Source: Amycolatopsis vancoresmycina
GTDB lineage: Bacteria > Actinomycetota > Actinomycetes > Mycobacteriales > Pseudonocardiaceae
Length of the DNA: 64,000 nt
Reading direction: 5' to 3'
Assembly: GCF_000716785.1 (NCBI RefSeq)
Contig: NZ_JNYY01000007.1
Coordinates: 1 to 64,000, forward strand
In this document: positions 34,227 to 42,900 of the stretch, piece after piece
How positions within the stretch are numbered: the first letter of the stretch is position 1
Layout: each line of letters opens with the position of its first letter
The notes under the pieces: model-generated
Database searches by the model: none
The model's input: only the letters and a program-made list of their open reading frames with translations
Told to the model about the DNA's origin: nothing
Position numbers and translations under genes: made by a program

Positions 34227-35438
34227 GTGACGAAGCGACGACTGCCGAAGCCGAGCGAGCTGCAGCAGATCCTGCGGCCGAAGCCGATCGTGCTGAACCC
34301 GACGGACCGGCGGCTGGCGAACGCCCACACCATCGCCGACCTGCGGACGATCGCGCGCAAGCGCACCCCGCGGGCGGCGTTCGACTACACCGACGGCGCG
34401 GCCGAGCTCGAAGACAGCCTGCGCCGCGCCCGGCAGGCGTACCGCCGCGTCGAGTTTCACCCGAACGTGCTGCGCGGGGTGTCCGATGTGGACACCAGCC
34501 GCGAGATCCTCGGGAAGACGTCGGCGCTGCCGTTCGCCTTCGCGCCCACCGGGTTCACCCGGATGATGCAGCACGAGGGCGAGCGCGCGGTGGCCCGCGT
34601 CGCCGAGCGCAACGGCATCCCGGTCGGCCTTTCGACGATGGCGACGACGTCGATCGAAGACCTCGCCGAGGCCGCGCCGGGCGCGCGCAAGTGGTTCCAG
34701 CTCTACGTCTGGCGCGACCACGGCGCCGGCGAAGATCTGATGAATCGGGCGTGGGCCGCGGGCTACGACACGCTGATGCTGACCGTGGACACCCCGGTCG
34801 GCGGTGCCCGCCTGCGCGACGTCCGCAACGGCCTGACCATCCCGCCGGCGCTGACGCTCAAGACGTTCCTCGACGGCGCGACGCACCCGGCGTGGTGGTT
34901 CAACCTGCTCACCACCGAGCCGCTGGAGTTCGCTTCGCTCAACCACTTCGGCGGCACGGTCGCGGAGTTGCTGAACAAGCTCTTCGACCCGACGCTGAAC
35001 TACGACGACCTCGACTGGGTCCGCCGGACCTGGCCGGGGAAGCTGGTGGTCAAGGGCGTCCAGAACGTCGACGACGCCCGCGACGTCGTGAAGCACGGCG
35101 CCGACGCGGTCCTGATCTCCAACCACGGCGGCCGCCAGCTCGACCGCGCCCCGACGCCGCTGGAGCTGCTCCCGGCGGTCCTGGACGAGGTCCAGGGCGG
35201 CGCGGAGGTCTGGATCGACACCGGCATCCTGTCCGGCGGCGACATCGTGGCGGCGATCGCCCGCGGCGCGGACGCGGTCCTGGTCGGCCGCGCCTTCCTG
35301 TACGGCCTGATGGCCGGCGGCGAGCGCGGCGTCCAGCGGTGCGTCGACATCCTGCGGACGGAAATGGTCCGCACGATGCAGCTGCTCGGCGTCCGGACCC
35401 TGAAGGACCTGACGCCGAGCCACGCCACCCTGCGTTAG
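34227..35438 (+). CDS. lldD: FMN-dependent alpha-hydroxy acid dehydrogenase, probably L-lactate dehydrogenase
   Basis: The 403-residue protein has the FMN alpha-hydroxy acid oxidase fold. Residues to note are FDYTDGAAELEDSLRR near the N-terminus, LPFAFAPTGFTRMMQHEGE, and the active-site histidine in SNHGGRQLDRAPTPLELL (His about 300), followed by GGDIVAAIARGADAVLVGR. Family members oxidise L-lactate, glycolate or mandelate; lactate is favoured because a lactate permease lies 1.5 kb downstream and aceE upstream. The GTG start has GGGAG about nine bases before it. It ends with a 4-base overlap with the convergent SDR. Confidence 0.9.
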   Translation: MTKRRLPKPSELQQILRPKPIVLNPTDRRLANAHTIADLRTIARKRTPRAAFDYTDGAAELEDSLRRARQAYRRVEFHPNVLRGVSDVDTSREILGKTSALPFAFAPTGFTRMMQHEGERAVARVAERNGIPVGLSTMATTSIEDLAEAAPGARKWFQLYVWRDHGAGEDLMNRAWAAGYDTLMLTVDTPVGGARLRDVRNGLTIPPALTLKTFLDGATHPAWWFNLLTTEPLEFASLNHFGGTVAELLNKLFDPTLNYDDLDWVRRTWPGKLVVKGVQNVDDARDVVKHGADAVLISNHGGRQLDRAPTPLELLPAVLDEVQGGAEVWIDTGILSGGDIVAAIARGADAVLVGRAFLYGLMAGGERGVQRCVDILRTEMVRTMQLLGVRTLKDLTPSHATLR

Positions 35439-36178
35439 ACCTGCGCCTGGCCGCCGTCGACGAAGAACTCGACGCCGTTGACGAAGCTCGCCTCGTCGGT
35501 GGCCAGGAACAGCGCGGCGGCCGCGATCTCCGCCGGGTCGCCGAGCCGGCCCAGCGGGACCGCCTCCGCCATCCGCTCCACCATCGCCTGCTGCTCGCCG
35601 GGTTCGGCCAGGCCGAGCAGGCCGGGGGTGAGCGTCGGCCCCGGGCTCAGGACGTTCACGCGCACGCCGCGGCCCTGCAGGTCGAGCGCCCAGGTGCGGG
35701 CGAAGTTGCGGACGGCGGCCTTCGTCGAGGCGTAGACGCTCATCCCCGGTGCCACCCGGGTCGACGTCGTCGACCCGGTGATGATGACCGACGCCTTCTC
35801 GTTGAGCAGCGGCAGCGCCTTCTGCACGGTGAACAGCACGCCCTTGACGTTCGTGCCGAAGGTGACGTCGAACTGCTCTTCGGTGATCTCGCCGAGCGGG
35901 GCGGTGACGCCACCGCCGGAGTTGGCCACCACGACGTCCAGGCCGCGGCCGCGCTCGGCGATCGCGCGGTAGACCTCGTCCAGGTCGGCGAGGTTCGCGG
36001 AGTCGGCGCGGATCGCCTGCACCGAACCGCCGATCTCGGCGACGGCGTCGTCGAGGACCTCCTTGCGCCGTCCGGTGATGACGACGTGCGCACCCTCGGC
36101 CGCGAACCGCTTCGCGATCCCCAGCCCGATGCCGGTTCCCGCGCCGGTCACGAGCGCGGTCTTGTCCGCCAGCTTCAT
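35435..36178 (-). CDS. SDR family oxidoreductase controlled by a TetR regulator
   Basis: The 247-residue classical SDR has the TGAGTGIG cofactor motif (residues 11-18), NSGGG near 88, the catalytic serine in ITGSTTST and tyrosine/lysine in YASTKAA. It ends in the family-typical FVNGVEFFVDGGQAQV. The Arg after the second strand (TGRRKEV) favours NADPH. It is divergent from a TetR gene across a perfect 25-bp inverted repeat, so it is almost certainly that regulator's target. Its substrate is unknown. Confidence 0.92.
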   Translation of the reverse strand: MKLADKTALVTGAGTGIGLGIAKRFAAEGAHVVITGRRKEVLDDAVAEIGGSVQAIRADSANLADLDEVYRAIAERGRGLDVVVANSGGGVTAPLGEITEEQFDVTFGTNVKGVLFTVQKALPLLNEKASVIITGSTTSTRVAPGMSVYASTKAAVRNFARTWALDLQGRGVRVNVLSPGPTLTPGLLGLAEPGEQQAMVERMAEAVPLGRLGDPAEIAAAALFLATDEASFVNGVEFFVDGGQAQV

Positions 36179-36191
36179 GCTGCCCTCCCGA

Positions 36192-36246
36192 ATTCTTGAC
36201 TGTCTCGTCCAGAACGTACGCCGTTCTGGACGAGACAGTCAAGAAT
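36192..36246. promoter_or_regulatory. 55-bp perfect palindrome, TetR operator and symmetric divergent promoter
   Basis: Arms of 25 bp (36192-36216 and 36222-36246) are exact reverse complements around a 5-base centre. Because of the symmetry each strand carries the same TTGACT -35-like box near its outer edge. It spans most of the gap between the divergent SDR and TetR genes and would let one bound regulator silence both promoters. Confidence 0.85.
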
Positions 36247-36261
36247 GCCTATCCTGGAGCC

Positions 36262-36855
36262 GTGGCGAGACCCCGCAGCTTCGACGAAGGCACGGTCCTG
36301 CGCACGGCGCGGGACCGGTTCTGGTCGACCGGCTACGCGGGCACGAAGATCGACGACATCGCCGCCGCCACCGGCCTCGGCAAAGGCAGCCTCTACGGCG
36401 CCTTCGGCGACAAGCACGCCCTCTTCGTGCGCATCTTCGACGACCACTGCACCACCGCGGTCGAAGGCGCGCGCCGCAAGCTCGAAGGCCCTGACAGCGA
36501 GGCCTACCAGCGGCTCCGCGACTACGTCCTGGCCGACGCCGAGGCCGTCGTCGCGGACGACATCCACCGGGGCTGCCTCATCGCGAAAGCCGCGGCCGAG
36601 TGCGCGGAGCACGACACCGAGATCGCGAACCGCGCCCGCGCGGCGTTCCGCGAACTGAACGGCCTGCTGACCGCCTGCGTCGCGGGGGCCCAGCGCGCGG
36701 GGGACATCGCCGACGGCCACGACCCGGCCCGGCTGGCCGGGCTCCTGCTGGCGACCATGCGCGGCATCGAAGCCCTCGGCAAGGGCGGCTGCGACCGGGC
36801 CGACCTGCGCGGCATCGCCGAGACCGCCCTCGCGGTGCTGCCGGTCAAGCGTTGA
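36262..36855 (+). CDS. TetR family regulator
   Basis: The 197-residue protein begins with MARPRSFDEG-type sequence (GTG start) and has the TetR helix-turn-helix at about residues 10-55 (TKIDDIAAATGLGKGSLYGA then FGDKHALF). The C-terminal half resembles the TetR_C group with the cysteine in HRGCLIAKAA. It likely represses the divergent SDR and itself through the 55-bp palindrome; the ligand is unknown. The start was set at GTG 36262 because the upstream in-frame sequence lies inside the palindrome. Confidence 0.92.
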   Translation: MARPRSFDEGTVLRTARDRFWSTGYAGTKIDDIAAATGLGKGSLYGAFGDKHALFVRIFDDHCTTAVEGARRKLEGPDSEAYQRLRDYVLADAEAVVADDIHRGCLIAKAAAECAEHDTEIANRARAAFRELNGLLTACVAGAQRAGDIADGHDPARLAGLLLATMRGIEALGKGGCDRADLRGIAETALAVLPVKR

Positions 36856-36866
36856 CGGATTGGGCC

Positions 36867-36900
36867 AACCGGTCTCAACTTCTTGACGGACCGACCGGTT
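36867..36900. promoter_or_regulatory. inverted repeat upstream of the lactate permease gene
   Basis: AACCGGTC (36867-36874) and GACCGGTT (36893-36900) are perfect 8-bp arms 18 bases apart, and TTGACG (36883-36888) lies between them. The position 65 bases before lctP fits an operator or promoter element. No cognate regulator is identified. Confidence 0.4.
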
Positions 36901-36964
36901 TGTGACGAAGATCTCGGGCACCCGCCGAAAGGCCGTTTTCGCATCGTGGAAACGGAGGTCGCCC

Positions 36965-38575
36965 GTGTTCGTGCAGGATCTGACTCCCCTCGGTTCGCTG
37001 GGCCTGTCCGCGCTCGTCGCCGCGCTGCCGCTCGCCACCGTCCTCGTGCTGCTCGGCGCCGTGCGGATGCGGGCGCACCACGCCGCCCTCATCGGGCTGC
37101 TCGTCGCGCTCGTGGTCGGGGTGGCCGCGTACGGGATGCCGGTCGTGCAGGCCGTCTCCGGGGCGCTCGAAGGTGCCGCGTTCGGGCTGTGGCCGATCAT
37201 GTGGATCGTCGTGAACGCGTTGTGGATCTACCGGCTCACCGTGCGGACCGGGCACTTCGACGTCCTGCGCCGCTCGTTCGGCCGGATCTCCGACGACCCG
37301 CGCATCCAGGCGCTCATCATCGCCTTCTGCTTCGGCGCGCTCATGGAAGCCCTCGCCGGCTTCGGCGCGCCGGTTGCGATCAGCGCGGTGATGCTGGTGG
37401 CCGTCGGGTTCCACCCGGTCAAGGCGGCCGTCGTCGCGCTGGTCGCCAACACCGCGCCGGTCGCCTTCGGCGCGATGGGCACCCCGGTCGTCACCCTCGC
37501 CCAGGTCACCGGGCTGCCGCTGCAGGAGGTCTCGTCGATCGTCGGGCGGCAGACGCCGCTGCTCGCGCTGGTCGTGCCGCTGCTGCTAGTGATCATCGTC
37601 GACGGGAAGCGCGGCCTGCGTGACACCTGGCTGCCCGCGCTCGTCTGCGGGGTCGCGTTCGGGGTCGTGCAGTTCCTCGCCTCGAACTACGTGTCGCCGC
37701 AGCTGGCGGACATCGGCGCGGCGCTCGCCGGCGCGGCCGCGCTGGTCGCGCTACCCCAGACCCGGCGTCCGGTCCCCGAAGCGGTCCGGATCGGCACCGG
37801 CGGCACGGCGACCGCCGAGGCGCCGCCGGAGGACTCGCGCGGCGACGTCGTCAAGGCGTACCTGCCGTACCTGCTCATCATCGTGATCTTCTCGATCGCC
37901 GTGCTGCCGCCGGTCAAGAAGCTGCTGGACAAGGCGACCTGGAAGTTCCGCTGGCCCGGGCTGAACGTCGCCGGGCCGAACGGGAAACCGGTCTCCGGCA
38001 ACACCTTCTCGCTGCCGTTCCTCAACACCGGCGGGACGCTCGTGCTGCTGGCGGGCGTCATCACGGCGGCGTTGCTGGCCGTTTCGGCGAGCGACACCGC
38101 GCGGGAGTGGCTGGCGACGGTCAAGGAGCTGCGGTTCGCGATCCTCACCGTGACCGGCGTGCTCGCGCTGGCCTACGTGATGAACCTGTCCGGCCAGACG
38201 TCGACGATCGGCACGTTCATCGCCGCCGCGGGCGCCGGCCTGGCGTTCCTCTCGCCGGTGCTGGGCTGGTTCGGCGTCGCCGTCTCGGGGTCCGACACCT
38301 CGTCGAACGCGCTGTTCGGTGCCCTGCAGGTGACGGCGGCGCACCAGACGGGCCTGCCGGCGAACCTGCTGGCCGCGGCGAACAGCTCCGGCGGCGTCCT
38401 CGGCAAGATGGTCTCGCCGCAGAACCTCACCATCGCCTGCGTGGCGGCGAACCTGCCCGGCGAGGAGGGGAAGCTGCTGCGGCGGGTGCTGCCGTGGAGC
38501 GTCGGGCTGCTGCTGGTGATGTGCCTGATCGTGTGGGGTCAGAGCACGGCGGCGCTCAGCTGGATGCTGCCGTGA
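36965..38575 (+). CDS. lctP: L-lactate permease
   Basis: The 536-residue protein is a LctP/GlcA family proton symporter with about 13 membrane helices. It has the conserved blocks EALAGFGAPVAISAVML, NTAPVAFGAMGTPVVTLAQV, SGSDTSSNALFGALQ and NSSGGVLGKMVSPQNL. It imports L-lactate and possibly glycolate. GTG at 36965 has GGAGG six bases upstream. Its last 20 bases overlap the 3' end of the convergent pnuC gene. With lldD it provides lactate uptake and oxidation to pyruvate, the substrate of AceE. Confidence 0.95.
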   Translation: MFVQDLTPLGSLGLSALVAALPLATVLVLLGAVRMRAHHAALIGLLVALVVGVAAYGMPVVQAVSGALEGAAFGLWPIMWIVVNALWIYRLTVRTGHFDVLRRSFGRISDDPRIQALIIAFCFGALMEALAGFGAPVAISAVMLVAVGFHPVKAAVVALVANTAPVAFGAMGTPVVTLAQVTGLPLQEVSSIVGRQTPLLALVVPLLLVIIVDGKRGLRDTWLPALVCGVAFGVVQFLASNYVSPQLADIGAALAGAAALVALPQTRRPVPEAVRIGTGGTATAEAPPEDSRGDVVKAYLPYLLIIVIFSIAVLPPVKKLLDKATWKFRWPGLNVAGPNGKPVSGNTFSLPFLNTGGTLVLLAGVITAALLAVSASDTAREWLATVKELRFAILTVTGVLALAYVMNLSGQTSTIGTFIAAAGAGLAFLSPVLGWFGVAVSGSDTSSNALFGALQVTAAHQTGLPANLLAAANSSGGVLGKMVSPQNLTIACVAANLPGEEGKLLRRVLPWSVGLLLVMCLIVWGQSTAALSWMLP

Positions 38576-39191
38576 CCTGCCGCCCCGCCACGCGTTCGGC
38601 CGAGCGGTTCCAGCTCCACCAGCCGTGCACGACGAGCCCGGCGAAGACGATGTAGATGGCGGCGGAGAAGTACAGCCCGGAGGAGATCTGCAGCGGGACG
38701 CCGATCGCGTCGACGGCCAGCCAGACGAGCCAGAACTCGACGAGCCCCAGCCCCTGCGCCCCGAAGGCGACCAGGGTGCCGACGAAGATGGCGGCGTCCG
38801 GCCACGGCGCCCAGGACGCGTGGAGTGCGTCGAGGACGAGAGCCATCACGGTGGTACCGACGGCGAAGGCGCCGAGCATGGCGAGCCGTTCGGCGAGCCG
38901 GCCCTTGCGGACGACGACGCCGAACACCGGGTCCTGCCGGCGCGTCCAGGCCCACCAGCCGTAGACGGAGATGGCGAGGATGGCGACCTGCCGCGCGGCG
39001 AGCCCGCCGAGGTGCGCGGAGACGTAGACGGCGAAGAGGAGCACGGTGGCCCCGACCTGCACGGGCCACGTCCACAGGGTGCGACGCTGCGCGAGGAACA
39101 CGACGGCGAGCGCGAACACCTGCCCGGCGAGCTCCGCGATCGAGATCCACTGGCCGAGCACGGTGATCCCGTGGTGCAGCAGGAAGTCCAC
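38556..39191 (-). CDS. pnuC: nicotinamide riboside/mononucleotide transporter PnuC
   Basis: The 211-residue protein has about seven membrane helices and the PnuC pattern: QWISIAELAGQVFALAVVFL early, YGWWAWTR after helix 4, and VFWLVWLAVDAIGVPLQI-type residues (LVEFWLVWLAVDAIGVPL) near the end. It also has FSAAIYIVFAGLVVHGWWSW. PnuC lets vitamin B3 forms enter by facilitated diffusion for NAD synthesis. The GTG start at 39191 has AAAGGGG upstream. No NadR or NiaR gene is nearby. Confidence 0.9.
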   Translation of the reverse strand: MDFLLHHGITVLGQWISIAELAGQVFALAVVFLAQRRTLWTWPVQVGATVLLFAVYVSAHLGGLAARQVAILAISVYGWWAWTRRQDPVFGVVVRKGRLAERLAMLGAFAVGTTVMALVLDALHASWAPWPDAAIFVGTLVAFGAQGLGLVEFWLVWLAVDAIGVPLQISSGLYFSAAIYIVFAGLVVHGWWSWNRSAERVAGRQVTAASS

Positions 39192-39352
39192 GTGACGCCC
39201 CTTTCGTCCTACCGCTCCCAACATGCTCCGGAGGAGGGGAATTCCCTAGGGAGTGTGAGGGGCGAGACATCCCGAGGCGTGGGACGGCGAGGGTCCGCCG
39301 CGGAGCGGTGGTCCGTTCACGCGGCGGACGCGGCCCGGGAGCCGGGGAAGGT

Positions 39353-39384
39353 GCGGCAGCTCGCCCGCGCGGCAGCTCGCCCGC
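39353..39384. repeat. 16-bp direct tandem duplication
   Basis: GCGGCAGCTCGCCCGC occurs twice without a gap at 39353-39368 and 39369-39384. It looks like a simple slippage duplication. Confidence 0.8.
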
Positions 39385-39424
39385 GCGGCGCGGCACCCGC
39401 GCGGCGTGCCGAGCGCTGCGGGAG

Positions 39425-39477
39425 GTCGCGAATGACTCATTCGGGACCTCGGAAGCCGCGAATGAGTCATTCGCGAC
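39425..39477. repeat. paired 23-bp palindrome repeat, copy 2
   Basis: The two units centre at 39436 and 39466, 30 bp apart, with TGACTCA in the left and TGAGTCA in the right, as in copy 1. The inner flank of the right unit reads CCGCG instead of TCCCG, so the long hairpin is imperfect while each unit remains palindromic. It lies between same-strand genes, upstream of pnuC. Confidence 0.88.
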
Positions 39478-39502
39478 CCCGGGCGGCGACCCCGGGCGCG
39501 GT

Positions 39503-39537
39503 GCGGGCCCGGCGGCTTCCCCGACCGCCGGGCCCGC
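39503..39537 (-). terminator. hairpin terminator after the mechanosensitive channel gene
   Basis: A perfect 13-bp stem (39503-39515 with 39525-39537) and 9-base loop lies just beyond the stop of the minus-strand channel gene at 39553. Confidence 0.8.
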
Positions 39538-39552
39538 GCCACTCCCCTCCGC

Positions 39553-40326
39553 TCAGATCTGCGGGCGCGGGGTGCCGGCCGGCGGGGTCGGGGTGTTGTC
39601 CGCTCCCACCGTCGTGCGCGGCCGCGCGGCGGCCGGCATCTCGCTCGTGCGCTGCTGCGGCGTCTCCAGCTGGTGCTCCATGTTCGCCAGCCAGCCGCGC
39701 CAGCGGTCCTGGGCCGGCTTGATCAGGCCGCCGCCGAAGCCGACCACGATCACGCCGCCGATCGTCGCCAGCACCGCGATCAGGATCGGGCCGGTGATCG
39801 CCGTCGCGATGTTCACCTGGCCGAGCGCCGCGATGATGCCGAACGCCATGATCAGCCAATAAGCGCCCAGCGACAGCGGGCGTGCCGCGCCGCGGCCGGA
39901 CAGCGCCGACGCGACCACGTCACGCACGACCTTCGCGATCGCCGCCGCGACCACCACGAGCACCAGCGCCACCACGATCCGCGGCAGGAACGCGATGATG
40001 TCGTTGAGCAGCTGGCTCACCGGGTTGGTCGGCCCGAACACGCCGAACGCCAGCTGCAGCGCGATCAGCAGAATGAAGTAGTAGACCAATTTGACGAGGA
40101 TCGCGGTCGCGTCGATCTTCTGCTGGCCGATCTTCCCGCTCAGCCCCGTCTTGTCGACGAGTTTCCCGAAACCGGCTTTCCCGAGCACGAGCGCCAGCCC
40201 TTTCGAGACGGCTTTCGCGATCAACCAGCCTATCAGCAGGATGATCAGGAATCCCACGAGTTTCGGGACGAACGTGGCCACCAGGTTCCACGCCTGCCCG
40301 AGCCCGTCCTTCAGTTGCTGGCCCAT
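39553..40326 (-). CDS. small mechanosensitive channel family protein (CmpX/MscS-like)
   Basis: The 257-residue protein starts with an amphipathic segment and then repeated TM_helix units, such as VPKLVGFLIILLIGWLIAKA followed by VSKGLALVLGKAGFGKLVDK and FLPRIVVALVLVVVAAAIAK. This arrangement is typical of the CmpX-type relatives of MscS. It ends in a Pro/Thr-rich cytoplasmic tail. Such proteins are thought to gate ions under membrane tension. ATG at 40326 has GGAGGGAG upstream; a GTG five codons earlier is inside that ribosome binding site. Confidence 0.82.
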   Translation of the reverse strand: MGQQLKDGLGQAWNLVATFVPKLVGFLIILLIGWLIAKAVSKGLALVLGKAGFGKLVDKTGLSGKIGQQKIDATAILVKLVYYFILLIALQLAFGVFGPTNPVSQLLNDIIAFLPRIVVALVLVVVAAAIAKVVRDVVASALSGRGAARPLSLGAYWLIMAFGIIAALGQVNIATAITGPILIAVLATIGGVIVVGFGGGLIKPAQDRWRGWLANMEHQLETPQQRTSEMPAAARPRTTVGADNTPTPPAGTPRPQI

Positions 40327-40657
40327 ACCGACTCCCTCCACGGATTTGCACCGGATCGTCGATCAAGTACCCAGGGGCGGCAACTCGTGCGCCCCACGAT
40401 CGAGTGAGACGACTGGCGCGCGAAGATCACCCGTGGCCATACTGGTTCTACCGGTGGGGACCGGGGAGACGAGGCCGTCCGGCGCAGCGTAAACCGCAAG
40501 CGCCGGGCGGCCTCGAGCCTTTTACGGGCAAAGTGGCGGTGACCCGGCCGGCCACGCCTCACCCCGGATGTCGCGAATGACTCATTCGCGACCTCGGAGG
40601 TCCCGAATGAGTCATTCGCGGCAGCGCGCCGGGGGCCGGATGAACAGCGGGAGAACG
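40327..40657. other. intergenic region upstream of the mechanosensitive channel gene
   Basis: About 330 bases contain the channel's presumed promoter and a paired-palindrome repeat (40570-40622) directly beyond the ABC permease gene. No gene is supported. Confidence 0.55.
40570..40622. repeat. paired 23-bp palindrome repeat, copy 3
   Basis: Unit centres lie at 40581 and 40611, again 30 bp apart. The left unit here is a perfect palindrome: GTCGCGAATGA, a central C, then its complement TCATTCGCGAC. It starts 36 bases past the ABC permease stop, so it could end that transcript as well. Confidence 0.9.
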
Positions 40658-41878
40658 TCAGGCGGCGCGCAGGGCGTCGCGGAGTTTCACCTTCGCCCCG
40701 GTGCGCATGACCGCATTCCGGTAGATCCGCGCGGCCAGCCAGATCAGCGCCGGAATCAGCAGCACCACCAGCCCCACCGACACCACCGCTTCCCAAACGG
40801 GCACCCCGCCCATCGCCAGCCGCATCGGCATCAGCGTCGGCGAGAACACCGGAATCACCGAAAGCACTTCGACGAACGTGTTGCCCGGATCCGACGGCAG
40901 CACCGAAATACCGATCACGTACCCGGCGATCACGAACATCAGGGCCGGCATCGTCGCGCCGCCGACGTCTTCCTGGCGCGAAACCAGCGCCCCGAGCGCG
41001 GCGAACACGATCGAGTACATGAAGAACCCGAGCAGGTACCACACGATCAGCCAGACGACCGTGCCCACGGCCGCCGAAACCGAAATCGTCAGCACGTCCG
41101 TCGCCAGCCCGGCGACCACCCCGCCGATCCCGATGACGAGCATCTGGATCAGCCCGACCACCCCGATCCCGAGCACCTTCCCGGCCATCAGCTGCCACGG
41201 CTTGATCGTCGACAGCAGCAGCTCGACCACCCGAGACGTCTTCTCCTCGACGACGCCCTGCGCCACGCTCTGACCGTTGATCATCAGCGACAGGTAGATC
41301 AGGATGCCGGCGACGATGCCCAGCACGAGCTGCTGGCCGTTGTAGTCGTACGGCTGCTCCAGCGGCGGGTCCTCGACGAACTTCGCCGCAGCGATCGCGG
41401 CCTGGAACTGCGCCGGGTTCCCGCCGAGGGCGGTCACCTGCTGGTTGACCGCGACCTGCTGGGACAGCAGCTGCAGGACGTTCGCGAGCTTGCCGTCGAG
41501 GTCTTTCTTCACCTGGACGTGCACGCTCTTGCCGTCGCCGGTGAGGAGCGCGTCGAGCGAGCCGTCGGCCAGCTTGGCGCGCCCGGCGGCCTCGTCGGCG
41601 ACCTGGCTGGTCTCGACCTTTTCGTCGACGGCCTGCCCGGCCGCCTTCAGCGGCGCCGAGAAGGCGGCGGTCGCCGGGGTGAAGCCGACCTTCGCGTCGG
41701 GTCCGCCGCCGCCGGCGATCAGCTTGATCAGCACGATGCCGACCACGATCAGCAGCAGCATGATCACCGTGCTGACGCGGAAGGCCTTCGACTTCACCCG
41801 CGTGCTGATCTCGCGGGAGGCGACCAGGCCGACGGCCGCCGCCGGGCTCATCCGGACGTCCGGGACCGGGGTACTCAT
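40658..41878 (-). CDS. ABC-2 type exporter permease (NatB-like)
   Basis: The 406-residue protein has one helix after a short cytoplasmic start (VSTVIMLLLIVVGIVLIKLI), a large extracellular loop of about 150 residues, and five or six C-terminal helices, including LVLGIVAGILIYLSLMINGQ and VWLIVWYLLGFFMYSIVFAA. This layout matches NatB/ABC-2 permeases that extrude sodium or small lipophilic compounds. Its ATG overlaps the ATPase stop (ATGA), with GGAGG upstream, so both proteins are made together. Confidence 0.9.
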   Translation of the reverse strand: MSTPVPDVRMSPAAAVGLVASREISTRVKSKAFRVSTVIMLLLIVVGIVLIKLIAGGGGPDAKVGFTPATAAFSAPLKAAGQAVDEKVETSQVADEAAGRAKLADGSLDALLTGDGKSVHVQVKKDLDGKLANVLQLLSQQVAVNQQVTALGGNPAQFQAAIAAAKFVEDPPLEQPYDYNGQQLVLGIVAGILIYLSLMINGQSVAQGVVEEKTSRVVELLLSTIKPWQLMAGKVLGIGVVGLIQMLVIGIGGVVAGLATDVLTISVSAAVGTVVWLIVWYLLGFFMYSIVFAALGALVSRQEDVGGATMPALMFVIAGYVIGISVLPSDPGNTFVEVLSVIPVFSPTLMPMRLAMGGVPVWEAVVSVGLVVLLIPALIWLAARIYRNAVMRTGAKVKLRDALRAA

Positions 41879-42783
41879 GCGGGAACCTCCTCGGTCGTGA
41901 CGACGCTGCGGAACAGGTCGGTCAGGGACGGCTGTTCGCGGGCGAACTCGTGGACCGGCCCGGTGGCCAGGGCCGCCTTGAGCACGGCCTGGTCGTCGGC
42001 GTCCTCGCCGAGCTCGAGCTCGGTCACCGAGCCGGTGCGGCCGAGCACCTTGACGCCGGGCAGGCCGTCGGCCCACCCCTCGCGGGCGTCGGGGACGTCG
42101 ACCCGCAGCCGCAGCGCGCCACCGGCCCGCAGCTCGTCGACCGTGCCGCGGGCGACCATCTGTCCACTGCGGACGATGCCGACGCGGTCGCAGAGCCGTT
42201 CCACCAGATCGAGCTGGTGGCTGGAGAACACGACCGGCACCCCCTCGGCCGCCTTCTCCTTCAGCACCTGGCTCATCACGTCGACCGCGACCGGGTCGAG
42301 GCCGGAGAACGGCTCGTCGAGCACCAGGATCCGCGGCTCGTGCACCAGCGCCGCGGCCAGCTGGACGCGCTGCTGGTTGCCGAGCGACAGCTTCTGGACC
42401 TCGTCGTCGCGGCGGCCGGCGACGCCCAGCCGTTCGGTCCACTTCTCCGCCGACGCCCGCGCGTCGGCCGCGGGCATGCCGTGCAGCCGCGCCAGGTACG
42501 TCAGCTGCTCGGCCACCTTCATCTTCGGGTAAAGCCCGCGCTCCTCGGGCATGTAGCCGATGTGACGGCGCGTTTCGTGCGTCACCGGCACGCCGTCGTA
42601 GCGGACTTCGCCGGCGTCGGCGGACAGCACGCCGAGCGCGATCCGCATGGTCGTGGTCTTGCCGGCGCCGTTGCTGCCGACGAAGCCGAACAGCTCCCCC
42701 GGCCGGACGTCGAACGTCATTTCCCGCAGGGCGACCACGTCGCCGTAGCGTTTGGACACCCCGTCTATTTCCAAACCGGTCAT
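41875..42783 (-). CDS. ABC transporter ATP-binding protein (NatA-like)
   Basis: The 302-residue ATPase has Walker A GSNGAGKTTTMR at about residues 37-48, signature LSLGNQQRVQLA and Walker B ILVLDEPFSGLDP, with H-loop SSHQLDL. The C-terminal domain after about residue 220 is the DUF4162-type extension common in NatA and antibiotic-export ATPases. It powers the ABC-2 permease encoded next. The ATG at 42783 is divergent from fasR by 117 bases. Confidence 0.95.
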   Translation of the reverse strand: MTGLEIDGVSKRYGDVVALREMTFDVRPGELFGFVGSNGAGKTTTMRIALGVLSADAGEVRYDGVPVTHETRRHIGYMPEERGLYPKMKVAEQLTYLARLHGMPAADARASAEKWTERLGVAGRRDDEVQKLSLGNQQRVQLAAALVHEPRILVLDEPFSGLDPVAVDVMSQVLKEKAAEGVPVVFSSHQLDLVERLCDRVGIVRSGQMVARGTVDELRAGGALRLRVDVPDAREGWADGLPGVKVLGRTGSVTELELGEDADDQAVLKAALATGPVHEFAREQPSLTDLFRSVVTTEEVPA

Positions 42784-42900
42784 TCCGGTTCCCCCGTTCG
42801 GTCGTGGCCACGATCCTAGGCAGTTCGTACACGCCCCGCCTACCCTCGCGCGTTGCCGCCGGGGGCTACGAAAGTTGCGGGCACGTAGGATCGCGTCGCC

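Larger units (their letters stand above)
39192..39552. other. intergenic region with three repeat structures
   Basis: About 360 bases between two minus-strand genes hold a 16-bp tandem duplication (39353-39384), a paired-palindrome repeat (39425-39477) and a terminator hairpin (39503-39537). The pnuC promoter should lie at 39200-39350. No protein gene is supported. Confidence 0.6.

Noticed and set aside
40311..41198. A minus-strand frame crossing the mechanosensitive channel gap and the ABC permease
   Set aside because: It crosses an intergenic repeat and lies out of frame with two well-supported genes.
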